Assembly: GCA_949126835.1 (NCBI GenBank)
Contig: OX421496.1
Location: 19,353,844-19,417,843, forward strand
Direction of reading: 5' to 3'
DNA length: 64,000 nt
DNA from: Anisus vortex
Lineage: Eukaryota > Mollusca > Gastropoda > Planorbidae
Shown: piece after piece, positions 22,922-34,865 of the stretch
Layout of the letters: each line of letters begins with the position of its first letter
How positions within the stretch are numbered: position 1 is the stretch's first letter
Position numbers and translations under genes: made by a program
The notes under the pieces: generated by a model
Databases searched by the model: none
Told to the model about the DNA's origin: nothing
Seen by the model: the letters and a program-made list of their open reading frames with translations, nothing else

Positions 22922-23062
22922 AAAATAAGGGTTTTACGATGGTCCTTGTCGACCCCCCATGAAATAGTCGTTCGACCCCCAAAGGGATCTCGACACACAC
23001 GTTGGGAACCGCTATTGTAAGGGGTCTTCCAACCAGTGGCCATAGTAGACAATCGTGGTGGG

Positions 23063-23179
23063 CACCATTGACTGGCACCATTGACTGGCACCATTGACTG
23101 GCACCATTGACTGGCACCATTGACTGGCACCATTGACTGGCACCATTGACTGGCACCATTGACTGGCACCATTGACTGG
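23063..23179. repeat. 13-bp minisatellite, 9 copies
   Basis: The monomer CACCATTGACTGG is repeated nine times with no visible variation. It begins about 40 bases after the target duplication of the hAT relic. Confidence 0.97.
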
Positions 23180-23228
23180 CCGCCTTTACTGAAACAATGT
23201 TTGGTTAGTGGCGGATGTTTTAAGCTCC

Positions 23229-23412
23229 ATCAGATACAAGAAGGGCATCACAGGACAATCCATGACCCCCACTATCAGATACAAGAAGGCACCACAGGAC
23301 AATCCATGACCCCCACTATCAGATACAAGAAGGCACCACAGGACAATCCATGACCCCCACTATCAGATACAAGAAGGCACCACAGGACAATCCATGACCC
23401 CCAATATCAGAT
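23229..23412. repeat. 44-bp minisatellite, about 4 copies
   Basis: The monomer contains ATCAGATACAAGAAGG, ACAGGACAATCC and ATGACCCCCACT. The first copy has a small insertion/substitution (GGGCATCAC). Confidence 0.95.
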
Positions 23413-23469
23413 AATAGATAGAGAAAAAAAATTATTACAATTGAGACTTAACCAAAATTATGGGATGGA

Positions 23470-24157
23470 GTATGACAGCAGAGATGGTATGACAAATAGC
23501 AGAGATGGTATGACAAAGAGCAGAGATGGTATCACAAATAGCAGAGATGGTATCACAAATAGCAGAGATGGTATCACCAATAGAGATGGTATCACAAATA
23601 GCAGAGATGGTCTTACAAATAGCAGAGATGGTATCACAAATAGCAGAGATGGTATCACCAATAGAGATGGTATGACAAATAGCAGAGATGGTATGACAAA
23701 TAGCAGAGATGGTATCACAAATAGCAGAGATGGTATATCACCAATAGAGATGGTATGACAAATAGCAGAGATGGTATCACCAATAGAGATGGTATGACAA
23801 ATAGCAGAGATGGTATCACAAATAGCAGAGATGGTATCACAAATAGCAGAGATGGTATCACCAATAGAGATGGTATCACAAATAGTAGAGATGGTATCAC
23901 AAATAGCAGAGATGGTATCACAAATAGCAGAGATGGTATCACCAATAGAGATGGTATCACAAATAGCAGAGATGGTATCACAAATAGCAGAGATGGTATC
24001 ACAAATAGCAGAGATGGTATCACCAATAGCAGAGATGGTATCACCAATAGAGATGGTATCACAAATAGCAGAGATGGTATCACAAATAGCAGAGATGGTA
24101 TCACCAATAGAGATGGTATCACAAATAGCAGAGATTGTATAACAGATAGCAGAGATG
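23470..24157. repeat. mixed 21/18-bp minisatellite (about 33 copies)
   Basis: Long monomers (AGCAGAGATGGTATCACAAA plus one T) alternate irregularly with 18-bp ones (AGAGATGGTATCACCAAT). Both lengths are multiples of three, so both strands carry long repetitive open frames (up to 237 codons) that I do not regard as genes. Degenerate monomers continue to about 24330. Confidence 0.95.
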
Positions 24158-24448
24158 TGTTTCAGCAACACAAGTTACCATCGAGATTTTCTGCCGTGAT
24201 GGTATGACTGTATGACTAACAATAGAGATTTGCTTCAGGAACAAGTTACCATCACGATAGTGGTATCACAAACACCGGAGATGGTATTACAAACAGCGGA
24301 GATGTGCTTCAGCAACACAAGTTACCATCACATTGAATTACGAGATTCTTTCTGATGTTAATCAATTCTCGAGCCGGGCATCGAGGTGGGGCATTACGTA
24401 AATGCTTCCATTAGATGAAAACTAAACAAAACAATGGAAAAAAAGAAA

Positions 24449-24462
24449 GGGGGGGGGGGGGG
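24449..24462. repeat. G-run
   Basis: Fourteen consecutive G residues. Confidence 0.95.
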
Positions 24463-25085
24463 AAGAGGAGCAAATCGATTTGTGTCAGAATCTGTAGAAT
24501 ATTGAGCTTCGTACTGTAACATCATCGCTCAATGGAGCCTGGCTTGTTGTTTTCTTTAAACTTGGAACATTATTCTCTGCAAGGAACAATGGTTTCACAA
24601 GGAATCCTTTGTAATTGGGTGATGGGTTGAAGAGGGAACTCGATTTGTGCTCAAACAGGAATCGAGCCATGAACAAAACTTATGCTGTGAATATGAACAT
24701 ATCTATGAACGTTATGTGTGCCTTGAAAAGGGATTTCTGCCATGAACAACTTTCGCCATGAACAAAAATTCTAAACTTTAACATACTTTGCGTCATTAAA
24801 GCAATTGAAAAATAAAAACTTATTTGTGCCATAAGCGATGAGAATACGCATAATGTGCCATGCATAATGATTGTGCCACAATCATATATTTCCCTCGATA
24901 CGTGATTAGTTAAAGGAAAAACTCTTGCCTTCAACAAAACAATCACAAATTTGGAAGTTGGAATTACATAGGTATAGAATACATAGACCGCTTAATCAAC
25001 TGAAAGTTGTGAAGGACTTCCATCCCTAGATGAACCAAACATAATTACTGGTCAGAACAAACAGAAAGTGTTCGAAAACAATATG
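24463..25085. other. spacer, no gene recognised
   Basis: Short chance open frames only (88 codons at 24680-24946, minus strand). GCCATGAACAA-like words recur loosely. Confidence 0.55.
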
Positions 25086-25935
25086 ACTGTTTTGGTCAGT
25101 GTAATAGAACTACAACTACACACACGGGCCCAGCCAACACTGTTTTGGTCAGTGTAATAGAACTACAACTACACACACGGGCCCAGCCAACACTGTTTTG
25201 GTCAGTGTAATAGAACTGGAACTACACACACGGGCCCAGCCAACACTGTTTTGGTCAGTGTAATAGAACTGGAACTACACACACGGGCCCAGCCAACACT
25301 GTTTTGGTCAGTGTAATAGAACTGGAACTACACACACGGGCCCAGCCAACACTGTTTTGGTCAGTGTAATAGAACTGGAACTACACACACGGGCCCAGCC
25401 AACACTGTTTTGGTCAGTGTAATAGAACTGGAACTACACACACGGGCCCAGCCAACACTGTTTTGGTCAGTGTAATAGAACTGGAACTACACACACGGGC
25501 CCAGCCAACACTGTTTTGGTCAGTGTAATAGAACTGGAACTACACACACGGGCCCAGCCAACACTGTTTTGGTCAGTGTAATAGAACTAGAACTACACAC
25601 ACGTACCCAGCCAACACTGTTTTGGTCAGTGTAATAGAACTAGAACTACACACACGGGCCCAGCCAACACTGTTTTGGTCAGTGTAATAGAACTAGAACT
25701 ACACACACGGACGCAGCCAACACTGTTTTGGTCAGTGTAATAGAACTAGAACTACACACACGGGCCCAGCCAACACTGTTTTGGTCAGTGTAATAGAACT
25801 AGAACTACACACACGGGCCCAGCCAACACTGTTTTGGACAGTGTAATAGATCTAGAACTACACACACGGGCCCAGCCAACACTGTTTTGGTCAGTGTAAT
25901 AGAACTAGAACTACACACACGGGCCCAGCCAACAC
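25086..25935. repeat. 53-bp minisatellite, 16 copies
   Basis: The monomer contains ACTGTTTTGGTCAGTGTAAT, AGAACT[G/A]GAACTACACACA and CGGGCCCAGCCAAC. Monomer types run in blocks: CTACAACT in the first two, CTGGAACT in the next group, CTAGAACT in the rest. Confidence 0.97.
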
Positions 25936-26610
25936 ATTACATTTACTAGTTTTACGGAATGAGTTTTTTGTAATCGGTCAAAGGCATTATTCTTCATAAT
26001 TCAAATTAACAACAACAAAAATACTGGCCTTGACCATATAATAATGAACTGATATCAGTTTGTAATAACATACTACCAGAGATATCTATAAACTATATAG
26101 AATAACAGTAGCCTAATGAAAGGCCATACATCAAGTTAATTCTATCCACGATAACCAATACGAAATGGCTTTCATGCGCTATCTATATAATCTATATCTA
26201 AGTTTTCAAATAAAGAAAATGATTTGTATGAATAACACAGTTAGATATCTAAATTAAAAGCCATCTAAAATTTACATTCAGCAACAATAAAAACAAAAGG
26301 CTTAAAAGCTAAATAAAATAAAAAAAAGTAAAATTCTTTTCAAAACCATTTTTTAGAGGGTCAATACTTAAACCCAGAACCCATAGATTGCAATCAGGCT
26401 TGAGAGACACGTGGTCACAAAGGCACGTGATGCGTGCATTATTTACCAATACCAGCGGAAAGGGAAGATAACTCCGGCTGCAACATTTCCCGCCAATACA
26501 ACACGGCACGTGTTGGTCCCTTTTTATGCATTCATTATCGCTGGTTGCACGATTATTTTCTTTTTTAACGAGACCAGGGGAAAATAAAAGATGTAAAGGA
26601 AAACTCGAGG
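25936..26610. other. AT-rich spacer, no gene recognised
   Basis: A 178-codon open frame on the minus strand (26309-26845) crosses this stretch and the two repeats after it. Its translation is low-complexity in one half and unrecognised in the other. Confidence 0.55.
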
Positions 26611-26700
26611 AGTGGAGGGTGTGTAAAGGGAGGGGAGTGGAGGGTGTGTAAAGGGAGGGGAGTGGAGGGTGTGTAAAGGGAGGGGAATGGAGGGGGGGGT
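26611..26700. repeat. 25-bp G-rich tandem repeat, 3 copies
   Basis: AGTGGAGGGTGTGTAAAGGG plus AGGGG is repeated three times and ends in a G-run. Confidence 0.95.
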
Positions 26701-26819
26701 ACTTTATGCAACATTGAAAGGAAACAAAGACACTTAACAGTTCGAAAACAAAAGTTGTGAATACTAAAACAGTCGAAATGCAAATGTGTATTGAAGGTGG
26801 ATTGGTGTGAATTATGCTG

Positions 26820-27670
26820 AAGTGTGTCCGAGTTGAGTCTAACATGAAGTGTGTCCATGTTGAGTCTAACGTGAAGTGTAACCGTGGGTTGAGTCTAACA
26901 TGAAGTGTGTCCGTGAGTTGAGTATAACGTGAAGTGTGTCCATGAGTTCAGTCTAACGTGAAGTGTGTCCGAGTTGAGTCTAACATGAAGTGTGTCCGTG
27001 TTGAGTCTAACGTGAAGTGTGTCCGTGTTGAGTCTAACGTGAAGTGTGTCCGTGTTGAGTCTAACGTGAAGTGTGTCAGTGTTGAGTCTAACGTGAAGTG
27101 TGTCAGTGTGTTGAGTCTAACGTGAAGTGTGTCCGTGAGTTGAGTCTAACGTGAAGTGTGTCCGTGTTGAGTCTAACGTGAAGTGTGTCCGTGTTGAGTC
27201 TAACGTGAAGTGTGTCAGTGTGTTGAGTCTAACGTGAAGTGTGTCAGTGTGTTGAGTCTAACGTGAAGTGTGTCCGTGTTGAGTCTAACGTGAAGTGTGT
27301 CCGTGTTGAGTCTAACGTGAAGTGTGTCCGTGTTGAGTCTAACGTGAAGTGTGTCAGTGTTGAGTCTAACGTGAAGTGTGTCAGTGTGTTGAGTCTAACG
27401 TGAAGTGTGTCAGAGTTGAGTCTAACGTGAAGTGTGTTGAGTCTAACGTGAAGTGTGTCCATGAGTTGAGTCTAACGTGAAGTGTGTCCGTGTTGAGTCT
27501 AACGTGAAGTGTGTCCGTGTTGAGTCTAACATGAAGTGTGGCCGTGTTGAGTCTAACGTGAAGTGTGTCCGTGTTGAGTCTAACGTGAAGTGTGTCAGTG
27601 TGTTGAGTCTAACGTGAAGTGTGTCCGTGTTGAGTCTAACGTGAAGTGTGTCAGTGTGTTGAGTCTAACG
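26820..27670. repeat. 27/29-bp minisatellite (about 31 copies)
   Basis: The monomer contains GTTGAGTCTAACGTGAAGTG and TGTCCGT. Longer monomers have TGTCAGTGT or CCGTGA before the next GTTGAG. Less regular GTGT/ACGTG words continue for several hundred bases downstream. Confidence 0.95.
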
Positions 27671-28185
27671 TTGTAAGGTGACAGTGTCTCTGTGTTCGTA
27701 AATTGTGTGTAAAATGTGTTTTTCTAAAAAAAAATAAAGATTCAATACGACAAAACATTAAGATGTGTCTCACGTGTAAACTTTGAACTATGTCTTTAGT
27801 AAAAATCAAGTGTCTGAACGTGAGAGATAAAGGTATAAACAACGTGTAAAGGTTTACTGTCTTTTGTTAGTAAAAGTGTCGGAAAAAACCCAGCGTGTTT
27901 CGGAGTAAATGTTCAGTGTGTATTGATATGTGTAAAAAGACAACAGTATAGCGTGTCGTGGTCTTACTTTCGTGTAATTTTTTTTTTCTTCCAAATGCCA
28001 GATTGTTTAGAGAAGACAATCCGATCTGGAATATACATGCAGGATAGAGAAAGAACAAAAAATAGACAGCAAAAGTTTCTGACACCTTGTCAGGACACCG
28101 TGAAGTAGGCTACTCCATTCTCCCCTCATCCCTCCAGTACAACACACCTTTTTTTACTACCACCTTGCTAGTTCTCGATTCTATT
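27671..28185. other. spacer, no gene recognised
   Basis: GTGTAAA-type words suggest decayed array edge. No gene is recognised. Confidence 0.5.
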
Positions 28186-28480
28186 CATTCTTACAGCCTT
28201 TCTTCTCTTTCTTTTTTCAATCATTTAACTTCGATTCTTTCTTTCTTCCTGTCTTTCTACTTATCTTCTTTCCTTTTTCTTCTCTTTTTACTTCATTTTT
28301 TCCCTTCCGCCCTTTCTTTTCTTCCTTCCTAATTATCTTCTTTCTTCCCTTCTGTCATTCTACTTCAATTCCTTCCTTTTCATTTCCTTTTTTTCTTTCT
28401 TTCTTACTTCATTTTTTTACTTCCGCCCGTCCGTCCTTTTTTTCTTTCTTCCTTTGATTCTTCTTCTTCTCTTTTTGTGT
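28186..28480. repeat. polypyrimidine tract
   Basis: About 300 bases of mainly T and C, with CTTTCTTTC/CTTCCTTCC words. The 81-codon plus-strand frame over its left part is an artefact. Confidence 0.85.
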
Positions 28481-28707
28481 GCATTCTTTTCTGTTTCTCA
28501 ACTCTCTTTGTTCGTTCACCAAATGGCACTCACCATACATTCTAAATACCCAGCAGTGAGGAACTCAATCATCCGTGAAGAGATTGCACAAACTCTTCAA
28601 ATATAAAAATAAAACTCCTACACCACCATAACGAGATAAAGCCTAACCCCATGACGCGAACAGAGCAAGTTATGTTGTTAAATGTTCATCAACTTAATGA
28701 AGCGTGC

Positions 28708-28737
28708 ACACACACACACAAACACACACATACAAAC
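28708..28737. repeat. CA microsatellite
   Basis: CA dinucleotide run with two A insertions. Confidence 0.9.
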
Positions 28738-29530
28738 GTTCCATGAGCTCTAATTACGCCGTGTAGAAAGAAATGCGCGGAGCATCGGCGAGGGTGCTGC
28801 TGGCTCGAGGCTTAAACACGCATTCCTAATGAGGTGTGGGAGGAACACAAGGGAGGTGGTAGACGAAATGCAGGACTAATTAAGTCGGACGATTATTCGC
28901 TGACCCATTACACCATTACTTCCACCACCCACCCACCTCCGTGCATCATTTGTCCGTGCGCTTACCTCAGTGGATGGGCTTCTGTGGGAGTTTTAAGTTT
29001 GGGAATTGAGGTTGAAAAGGGAGGTGGGGTGAATGTATTTATAAAGAGCAAAGTTCAGGAAGGCAGACGGTACTTCTATCAGATTCTGATACTAAAGCAA
29101 TAGGGCCTACACATTTTTGATTAACGCATTCTGCTCTTCCCTCTCCCGGAGGGAGGCGAGTCCAATCACTGGTCCTGGGGAGACATGACCCTCCAGGTTA
29201 TCTCCACAACGGCCTTCACCTTTACTACTAGTGGAATGTTAAGTACAGTCGGTGTTGAACATGTAATTTGACGCCCCACCCTCACACCTCGCCATTTCCA
29301 TCCCAGCAATCGCCCCCCCCCCTTCCCTCGAAAGGATCAATTTGTCAATGAGCCCTCGTTGAGCTCCAAAACATGCACCACTCACTCAGCGCCCACACCC
29401 CCAACTACACACACAGCCCCCAAGGCACCGCCTCATCCTCAATGTTGATTGGCTGTTGCACCCGACAGATGACTGACATGAAAACGTGCAGGGTCTTTTA
29501 CAAGTATTACGTTAACGACTGTACATGTGG
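28738..29530. other. higher-complexity spacer, no gene recognised
   Basis: More GC-balanced than its surroundings (for example GCGCGGAGCATCGGCGAGG near 28776). It could hold conserved non-coding DNA, but I see no exon with splice sites. Confidence 0.45.
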
Positions 29531-29552
29531 CTGTGTGTGTGGGGGGGGGGGG
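29531..29552. repeat. GT run passing into G-run
   Basis: Short TG repeat followed by 12 G residues. Confidence 0.9.
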
Positions 29553-29795
29553 ATATGACCGGGTCAAACAGTGGTTGACTTCATACGTCAGATCCAACCT
29601 TCGATCTCCATATTTGTATATAAACACAATTGAAATGGTATACAATCATACAGTAATATTTAGATTGATATGGCTAATCGTAATACTGAATTGGTGCGTT
29701 CCAAAGAAACACGAAAAGCATTAAATACCAATAAAAATGGTAAATTAATGAATTTCAAAATTTTTCATAAAAAGGCAAAAGCGAGTTGGAGGGAC

Positions 29796-30076
29796 GGTGG
29801 TGATGTTGGTGGTGATGTTGGTGGTGATGTTGGTGGTGATATTGGTGGTGATGTTGGTGGCGTAGTTGGTGGTGATGTCGGTGGTGATGTCGGTGGCGAT
29901 GTTGGTGGTGATGTCGGTGGTGATGTTGGAGGTGATGTTGGAGGTGATGTTGGAGGTGATGTTGGTGGTTATGTTGGTGGTGATGTTGGTGGTGATGTTG
30001 GTGGTGATGTTGGTGGTGATGTTGGTGGTGATGTTGGTGGTGATGTTAGTGGTGATGTTGGTGGTGATGTTAGTGG
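29796..30076. repeat. 12-bp minisatellite (about 23 copies)
   Basis: The monomer is GGTGATGTTGGT, with GGAGGTGATGTT and GTCGGTGG variants in blocks. It would encode (GGDV)n in one plus frame and (NITT)n on the minus strand, so open frames of 143 codons appear on both strands. Neither has other signs of coding. Confidence 0.95.
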
Positions 30077-30860
30077 AGAGTGGAGACATAACAAACCGTA
30101 AACAAAAACCCACACGTCGTTTGTGTCTAGCCCAATGGTGATTTCTTTTCGGATTATGACATTTCAAGTTATTCAATGCAAACTCACTTCCTATTGTAGA
30201 TCTGAAACAACGAAAATGAGAAGGAAAAAAAAGAAGAAATTCTTATTAAAAAAAAAAAACACCATACAATCATAGTGACCTTCACATTGTGTACAGATTA
30301 AGACTCTTTGTAGTTATCTTTCAATTATTGTTAATAAAAGAAATGGTAGGTTTATTTTTATCTGTAAGTCTAGACATTATGTGAACATCCACGATGTGAA
30401 CTTGACATAGAAACGGACAAAACATTCAATAGAAAACAAAACGAATATTCTTTTCTAAATTCTGAACAATGTTATAAAAAAAAGTGTTGGTGATTTTGTG
30501 TAGACTTACAGAATTCAGCACAGAAAATAAAAGCAAAATAGTTTATAAAACAATAATTCATTGTAACAAAGAAAAAAATATTTGTATGCATCCTAGCAAA
30601 TGAAATATTTAATCTGGTGTAGTCTAGTCTTTAGATAATAAATGAGCCTAAATAAAAAAGTAGAATAAATTTAAAACACTGGAATGGGGAAAAAAAGGCA
30701 AAAAAAAAACGGAAAGCAGCTGTTTTGAGCCAACCAATCAACCAATCAATCTAAAGATTTAATTCAGACAAAACAATTGATTCCAATCAGATGTAAACAA
30801 ACCAAGATTTCCATGGAGTGAACAAGAAACAGGATCCATCGATTCTTGTACATGAACTAT
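30077..30860. other. AT-rich spacer, no gene recognised
   Basis: A-runs and TAAA-rich sequence, no recognisable gene. Confidence 0.55.
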
Positions 30861-31488
30861 CAGAGGTTCACAAACGTTCGTAACATAACGGCGCATTTTC
30901 TTTCAGGAAGTACATGTTTTTAGATGGCGTCCACAAGTTTTTAGATGGCGTTCACACATTTTTAGATGGCGTTCACACATTTTTAGATGGCGTTCACAAG
31001 TTTTTAGATGGCGTTCACAAGTTTTTAGATGGCGTTCACAAGTTTTTAGATGGCGTTCACAAGAAAGAAAAAGAAGAATTGTGAACGTCAGACGTGAAGA
31101 ATCAACTATTAAAAAAAAAAATGGCAAACAATTTTCTAAGTCAATATAAGCTTATATTTTAATGTTTCTTAATGCGACTTACATGTCGACTACTAAATAT
31201 CGCATACTCACTTTTGATGCTCACAACTAATCAATAAATTGTCAAACACTAGCAAAAACTATACTTGAAACAAGTCAAAAACATTACTTAAAGAGTGTTT
31301 CCGGAAGTAAACCGGAAGTTTATGGCTGCATTAACCCCTGACCTATAGAAAAGGTCATGCGTCATTAAGACTGGTCTATAAATGTCGCATTTTACCTTAT
31401 TGAATGAACTAAAACAAAAAGGAATGTCTTTGCAATATTCAGCGGCACCCCTGAAAACACATCACGACACCCACTTTGGGAACCACTG
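30861..31488. mobile_element. possible non-autonomous hAT element containing a minisatellite
   Basis: CAGAGGTTCACAAACG on the left and the right end TTTGGGAACCACTG are imperfect inverted repeats of the same type as at 20148. No target duplication could be matched. The interior holds a 21-bp array (30913-31060) and a tandem pair of CCGGAAGT words (31301-31308 and 31312-31319). Confidence 0.45.
30913..31060. repeat. 21-bp minisatellite, 7 copies
   Basis: The monomer contains GTTTTTAGATGGCGTTCAC; copies 2 and 3 are separated from the rest by an ACA/ACAC joint variant. Confidence 0.95.
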
Positions 31489-32559
31489 CATTATAAATTA
31501 TATAAATAGCAGGAATAAAATAAAAACATCACTGTTAGTAAAATATGATATATCAGCAAATAAACGAGGAATAACATCTGTGGAGGGATGTGGTACACAG
31601 AACTAGGTCATCAGATCCAAGGTTGTTTGTTCATTCTAACTTATGGCAGTGGTGTTATTTTTAAAAATTGAGAGGGCAGAGGAGGGAGATGGAGGTGTGG
31701 AGGGTTTCCTCGAAAGACAGTCAAGAGACTTTGCCAAGTTGTTGAGAACAATGCCAATAATACAATGAATGAATTGGTTTCTCTCTCCTCGGTGATTACT
31801 TCGAGGAGTAACAATTGAGAATTGTGTAAGTGCATTCATCAAGGAAATATAAAAAGTCATCAACCGAACGGTAAATATTTCAAGGATTATGGCGCGCACT
31901 CTGGAATAGTTTTTTTGTTTTCTTTAAATACAGAATATCGGCTTTAACGTAGTTAAGAAGTATGAGCTGTATGTGCAGTATTTTTAAAATGATTTATATT
32001 AACTTCGCAAAACTTTATTTTTATGATGTGTAGAATGACTGCTAAGGTTTGCATCAAAGCTGGGGAGAGACGGTTATATGGAGTCAACAAGCCTACTACA
32101 AGTATATTAGAAAAGCTAAGCATTACGCTTTTATCACTCTCGGTGAGATTTGAAATACAATTTAATCACTTCGAAGAACAGAGAATATTCTACTAGTACA
32201 TTATAATTATTAGTATACACTAACACACCCACACACAAAGACACGGAACAATTTGTGTAAAAATAAAAGTCTACAAATAAACATTTCATCTAAACGGCAT
32301 GCCAGTAGAATGGCATCTCTCTCTGTGAAATGACATAATGGTTAACGCTTTTACCTACAGCAACAAACTAATTAACCCTTCCACCACCATCCCCTCTCTC
32401 CCATACCCGAGCCATCACGTCACCGGTGGCTCCGAGTAATCAGCATGTCAGCTAATTGTACTCACCTGCAAACTATTTACCGACTTGTCTAAAAAACGAT
32501 ACAAGCATGCACATGCATACATATCTGTATATATACACACACCACACAAACATACACGG
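31489..32559. other. AT-rich spacer, no gene recognised
   Basis: No gene or repeat family is recognised. A less AT-rich patch lies at about 32380-32470. Confidence 0.55.
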
Positions 32560-32603
32560 AGCCATGGTGGTCAGGAAAAAGTACACATAATTGGCAGCAC
32601 CTG

Positions 32604-32626
32604 GGGACTTGAACGGTTCAAGTCCC
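32604..32626. other. perfect palindrome with B-box-like arm
   Basis: GGGACTTGAAC and GTTCAAGTCCC are exact inverted copies separated by one G. The right arm with the G reads GGTTCAAGTCCC, a good tRNA B box, and a GCCATGGTGGTCAGG stretch lies upstream. It may be the relic of a tRNA-derived element or a hairpin; I do not call a tRNA gene. Confidence 0.5.
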
Positions 32627-32817
32627 AAATATAGAACGATTTAGTTTTCTAAAAAAACAACAACCACAAAGTAGGCTACTCTAAAAAAAATACATAGCAA
32701 CTTGAATGGGTCTGAAAGTAACTGTCGAAAAGAACTTTTTACAATGTAGGCCTATACGTTTCACAAACCATCACCCCTACCCAATCATCTTTTTTAAACC
32801 CTAGTCATACATACACA

Positions 32818-32888
32818 CGACACACACACATGGCAGAAAGCGTATGTATGTACACACACACACACATGACAGAAAGCGTAGGTACACA
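32818..32888. repeat. two-copy repeat with CA runs
   Basis: ACACACACACATGGCAGAAA and ACACACACACATGACAGAAA blocks, each followed by GCGTA(T/G)GTA. Confidence 0.8.
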
Positions 32889-33504
32889 CAGATACCCAGG
32901 CTTTTCCACCAATCGCCAAAGCCAGAAAGAAAGGAAAACCTACAGTTTTCACACGCTTGGTCGATTCTTGAAGTCATAAAATCGGACTGTAAAATCACAA
33001 ATCTTTATAAATCATGTATATGCATAGTCAATGTATACCTCTTTTGAATATCTGGCTGTGGTGAGAATACGTGTTACCTGTATGCAGACATAAAGGCAAA
33101 AGGCCGTGCCCTGCACTTGAACAAAAAATATAATTTTATGGTCTGGGTCAAGGTGCCCCGTGCAGAAAAATTCTCTTAGAAGATTTTTTTTTTTTTTTTT
33201 TACAAATATGTTGATTCGAAGAGCATTAATTTTTTTGTTGTTACTTACCAGGAGAAAACATGAACATGTGATAGTTTTTAACAATAAACACTCCCCTTCT
33301 TTTTGTATTGTTATCATTCTATTGTTTATATAGAAAGGGCGAAGTGTGTAGATTCCATTGTGTGTTTGTGTGTGTGTTTATAACCATCAGAAATTGTTAT
33401 CTGTCACGAAAATATAACAAAACATGAAGTGTTTATTTTGTATATGCATGACAAGTTACAGTATAACTTTCATTGACATTTTTTCCCATCCCCGATAACA
33501 ATTA
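32889..33504. other. AT-rich spacer, no gene recognised
   Basis: T-run at about 33186-33201; short chance open frames only. Confidence 0.55.
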
Positions 33505-33533
33505 CCCCCCCCCCCCCACACACACACACACAC
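33505..33533. repeat. C-run passing into CA microsatellite
   Basis: Thirteen C residues followed by about eight CA units. Confidence 0.95.
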
Positions 33534-34865
33534 TCATCCCCAAGTTTTTTTTAAAAAGAAAACCCTTTATCTGAATATTCTCATTGTGTAGGGATAAAGT
33601 GTCGACATATACATGCCCTCGTACTCGAGCCTCGATCTTTAACGAAAGCCCTGCTCGTGGAATCGAATACATAAAAAAAAACGTGTGTGCTGACGACTAT
33701 TCTAAAATGAGACACATTCGAGAATTGTGGGAAAATGGAGAGAGAAAAAAAAACAAAAAAAAAACAACAACAAAGATCTTTAAGATTGCTGTCGTTGTTT
33801 TTTTCTAAAAGAAAGTAGATAAAAGAACTGTTAGGCCACCTGCTTAACGCATTATCTTATCTTGGTCTAGCCAGCAGCTTTACTTTATTACCTCCCCTCT
33901 GCCCTCCCCAACAACAGTTTCATTGGAATGTTACTTTAATATTAGTTTCTATGGAAAGAAAATGTGTAGAATTCAGTATAGGGGCCTACTGAAAGGTCGC
34001 GAGGATTCCTATCTAGTTGAGAACCAACCTACAATAAGGGTGGTAAGGAAAGTGTACATGTTTTGAGAATCACTGGTGTCAATGCGTCCTAGTAAGATGC
34101 TTATAAATAAAGATTTAAAAATAAAATGTAACAAACAAGTAAAAAACTGGCGCAGAAGTCAGCTGGGTTTAAGCCGTCGTTAAATGCTGGGAAAATCCAG
34201 AGTGTCGCTTTTTTTTTTTTAGTGTTCGCTTTTAGTTGGCATTGAAACAAACAACCAAACACAGAGATTGTCAAGTTTTAGGTAAATATCTAGAAATCAA
34301 GATGTAACGTAAAGGAACTTTAGTAAAGAAAGAATTATTTTTTTAACCAAAATCTTTTCATTTTTGTGTTGTTTTTGTGACTTTGGTTATTTTTTTTTTT
34401 TGTTTCATTAATTCGGAAAAAATGAACGATTAACCAAAGTTTAATGTATATAAATTTGTGTCTTTTACACATAGGGCCTACACTGTGTGTTTTTGACTGA
34501 CCACCCAATCCATTAGTAGTATGTGGCCAATAAATTCGGTTTCACTTGCCCTAGACATCATCGATATCACAATATGTGCTTATCGAAAATATCAGTGGAC
34601 TTTATCAGTACTCGTGAAACTGTTATTCTAAGTTGTAAAATGTATTCAACATTAAATTAAAGTCTGTTCTATAAGAAAAGGAAAAAAAAACATGTTTTCT
34701 ATAATTTGAAGCTTTAATGAAAATGGATGAAAAATTAGTTCTTGTTTTTTTTAATAACTTTATTAGAAAATCCATTTTTATATATTAATCCATAATTATA
34801 ATTTCCAAGACAATCAAAGGCACAGGAGTAAGAATACAAGATCTCAAATGTACACACTTTAATAT
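33534..34865. other. AT-rich spacer, no gene recognised
   Basis: Homopolymer A/T runs, no recognisable gene, repeat family or splice-site pair. Confidence 0.55.

Larger units (their letters stand above)
20148..23014. mobile_element. composite hAT transposon relic, family with CAGTGGTTCCCAACC ends
   Basis: The left end CAGTGGTTCCCAACC is mirrored by GGTTGGGAACCGCTA-type sequence at the right end (23000-23014). A perfect 8-bp duplication TTGTAAGG flanks it (20140-20147 and 23015-23022). Inside are a 47-bp minisatellite (20241-21000), a broken transposase (minus strand, about 21195-21900), a LINE reverse-transcriptase fragment and a nested 0.2-kb hAT element (22586-22786). Part of the right subterminal region (GACCCCCCATGAAA) appears twice, near 22067 and 22951, so a second hAT end or an internal rearrangement is likely. 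Confidence 0.85.

Noticed and set aside
25086..25935. Derivation of the 53-bp array from the SINE core (GGCTGGGC match on the complement)
   Set aside because: Only about eight bases agree clearly; too short to claim.
26309..26845. 178-codon minus-strand frame
   Set aside because: Half of it is a G-rich tandem repeat read as proline/leucine-rich sequence and the rest is unrecognised; an overlapping frame is also open.
29670..30176. Frames of 143 codons on both strands with GGDV or NITT repeats
   Set aside because: 12-bp array artefact; the unique leader of about 42 residues on the plus strand is not recognised and lacks supporting signals.
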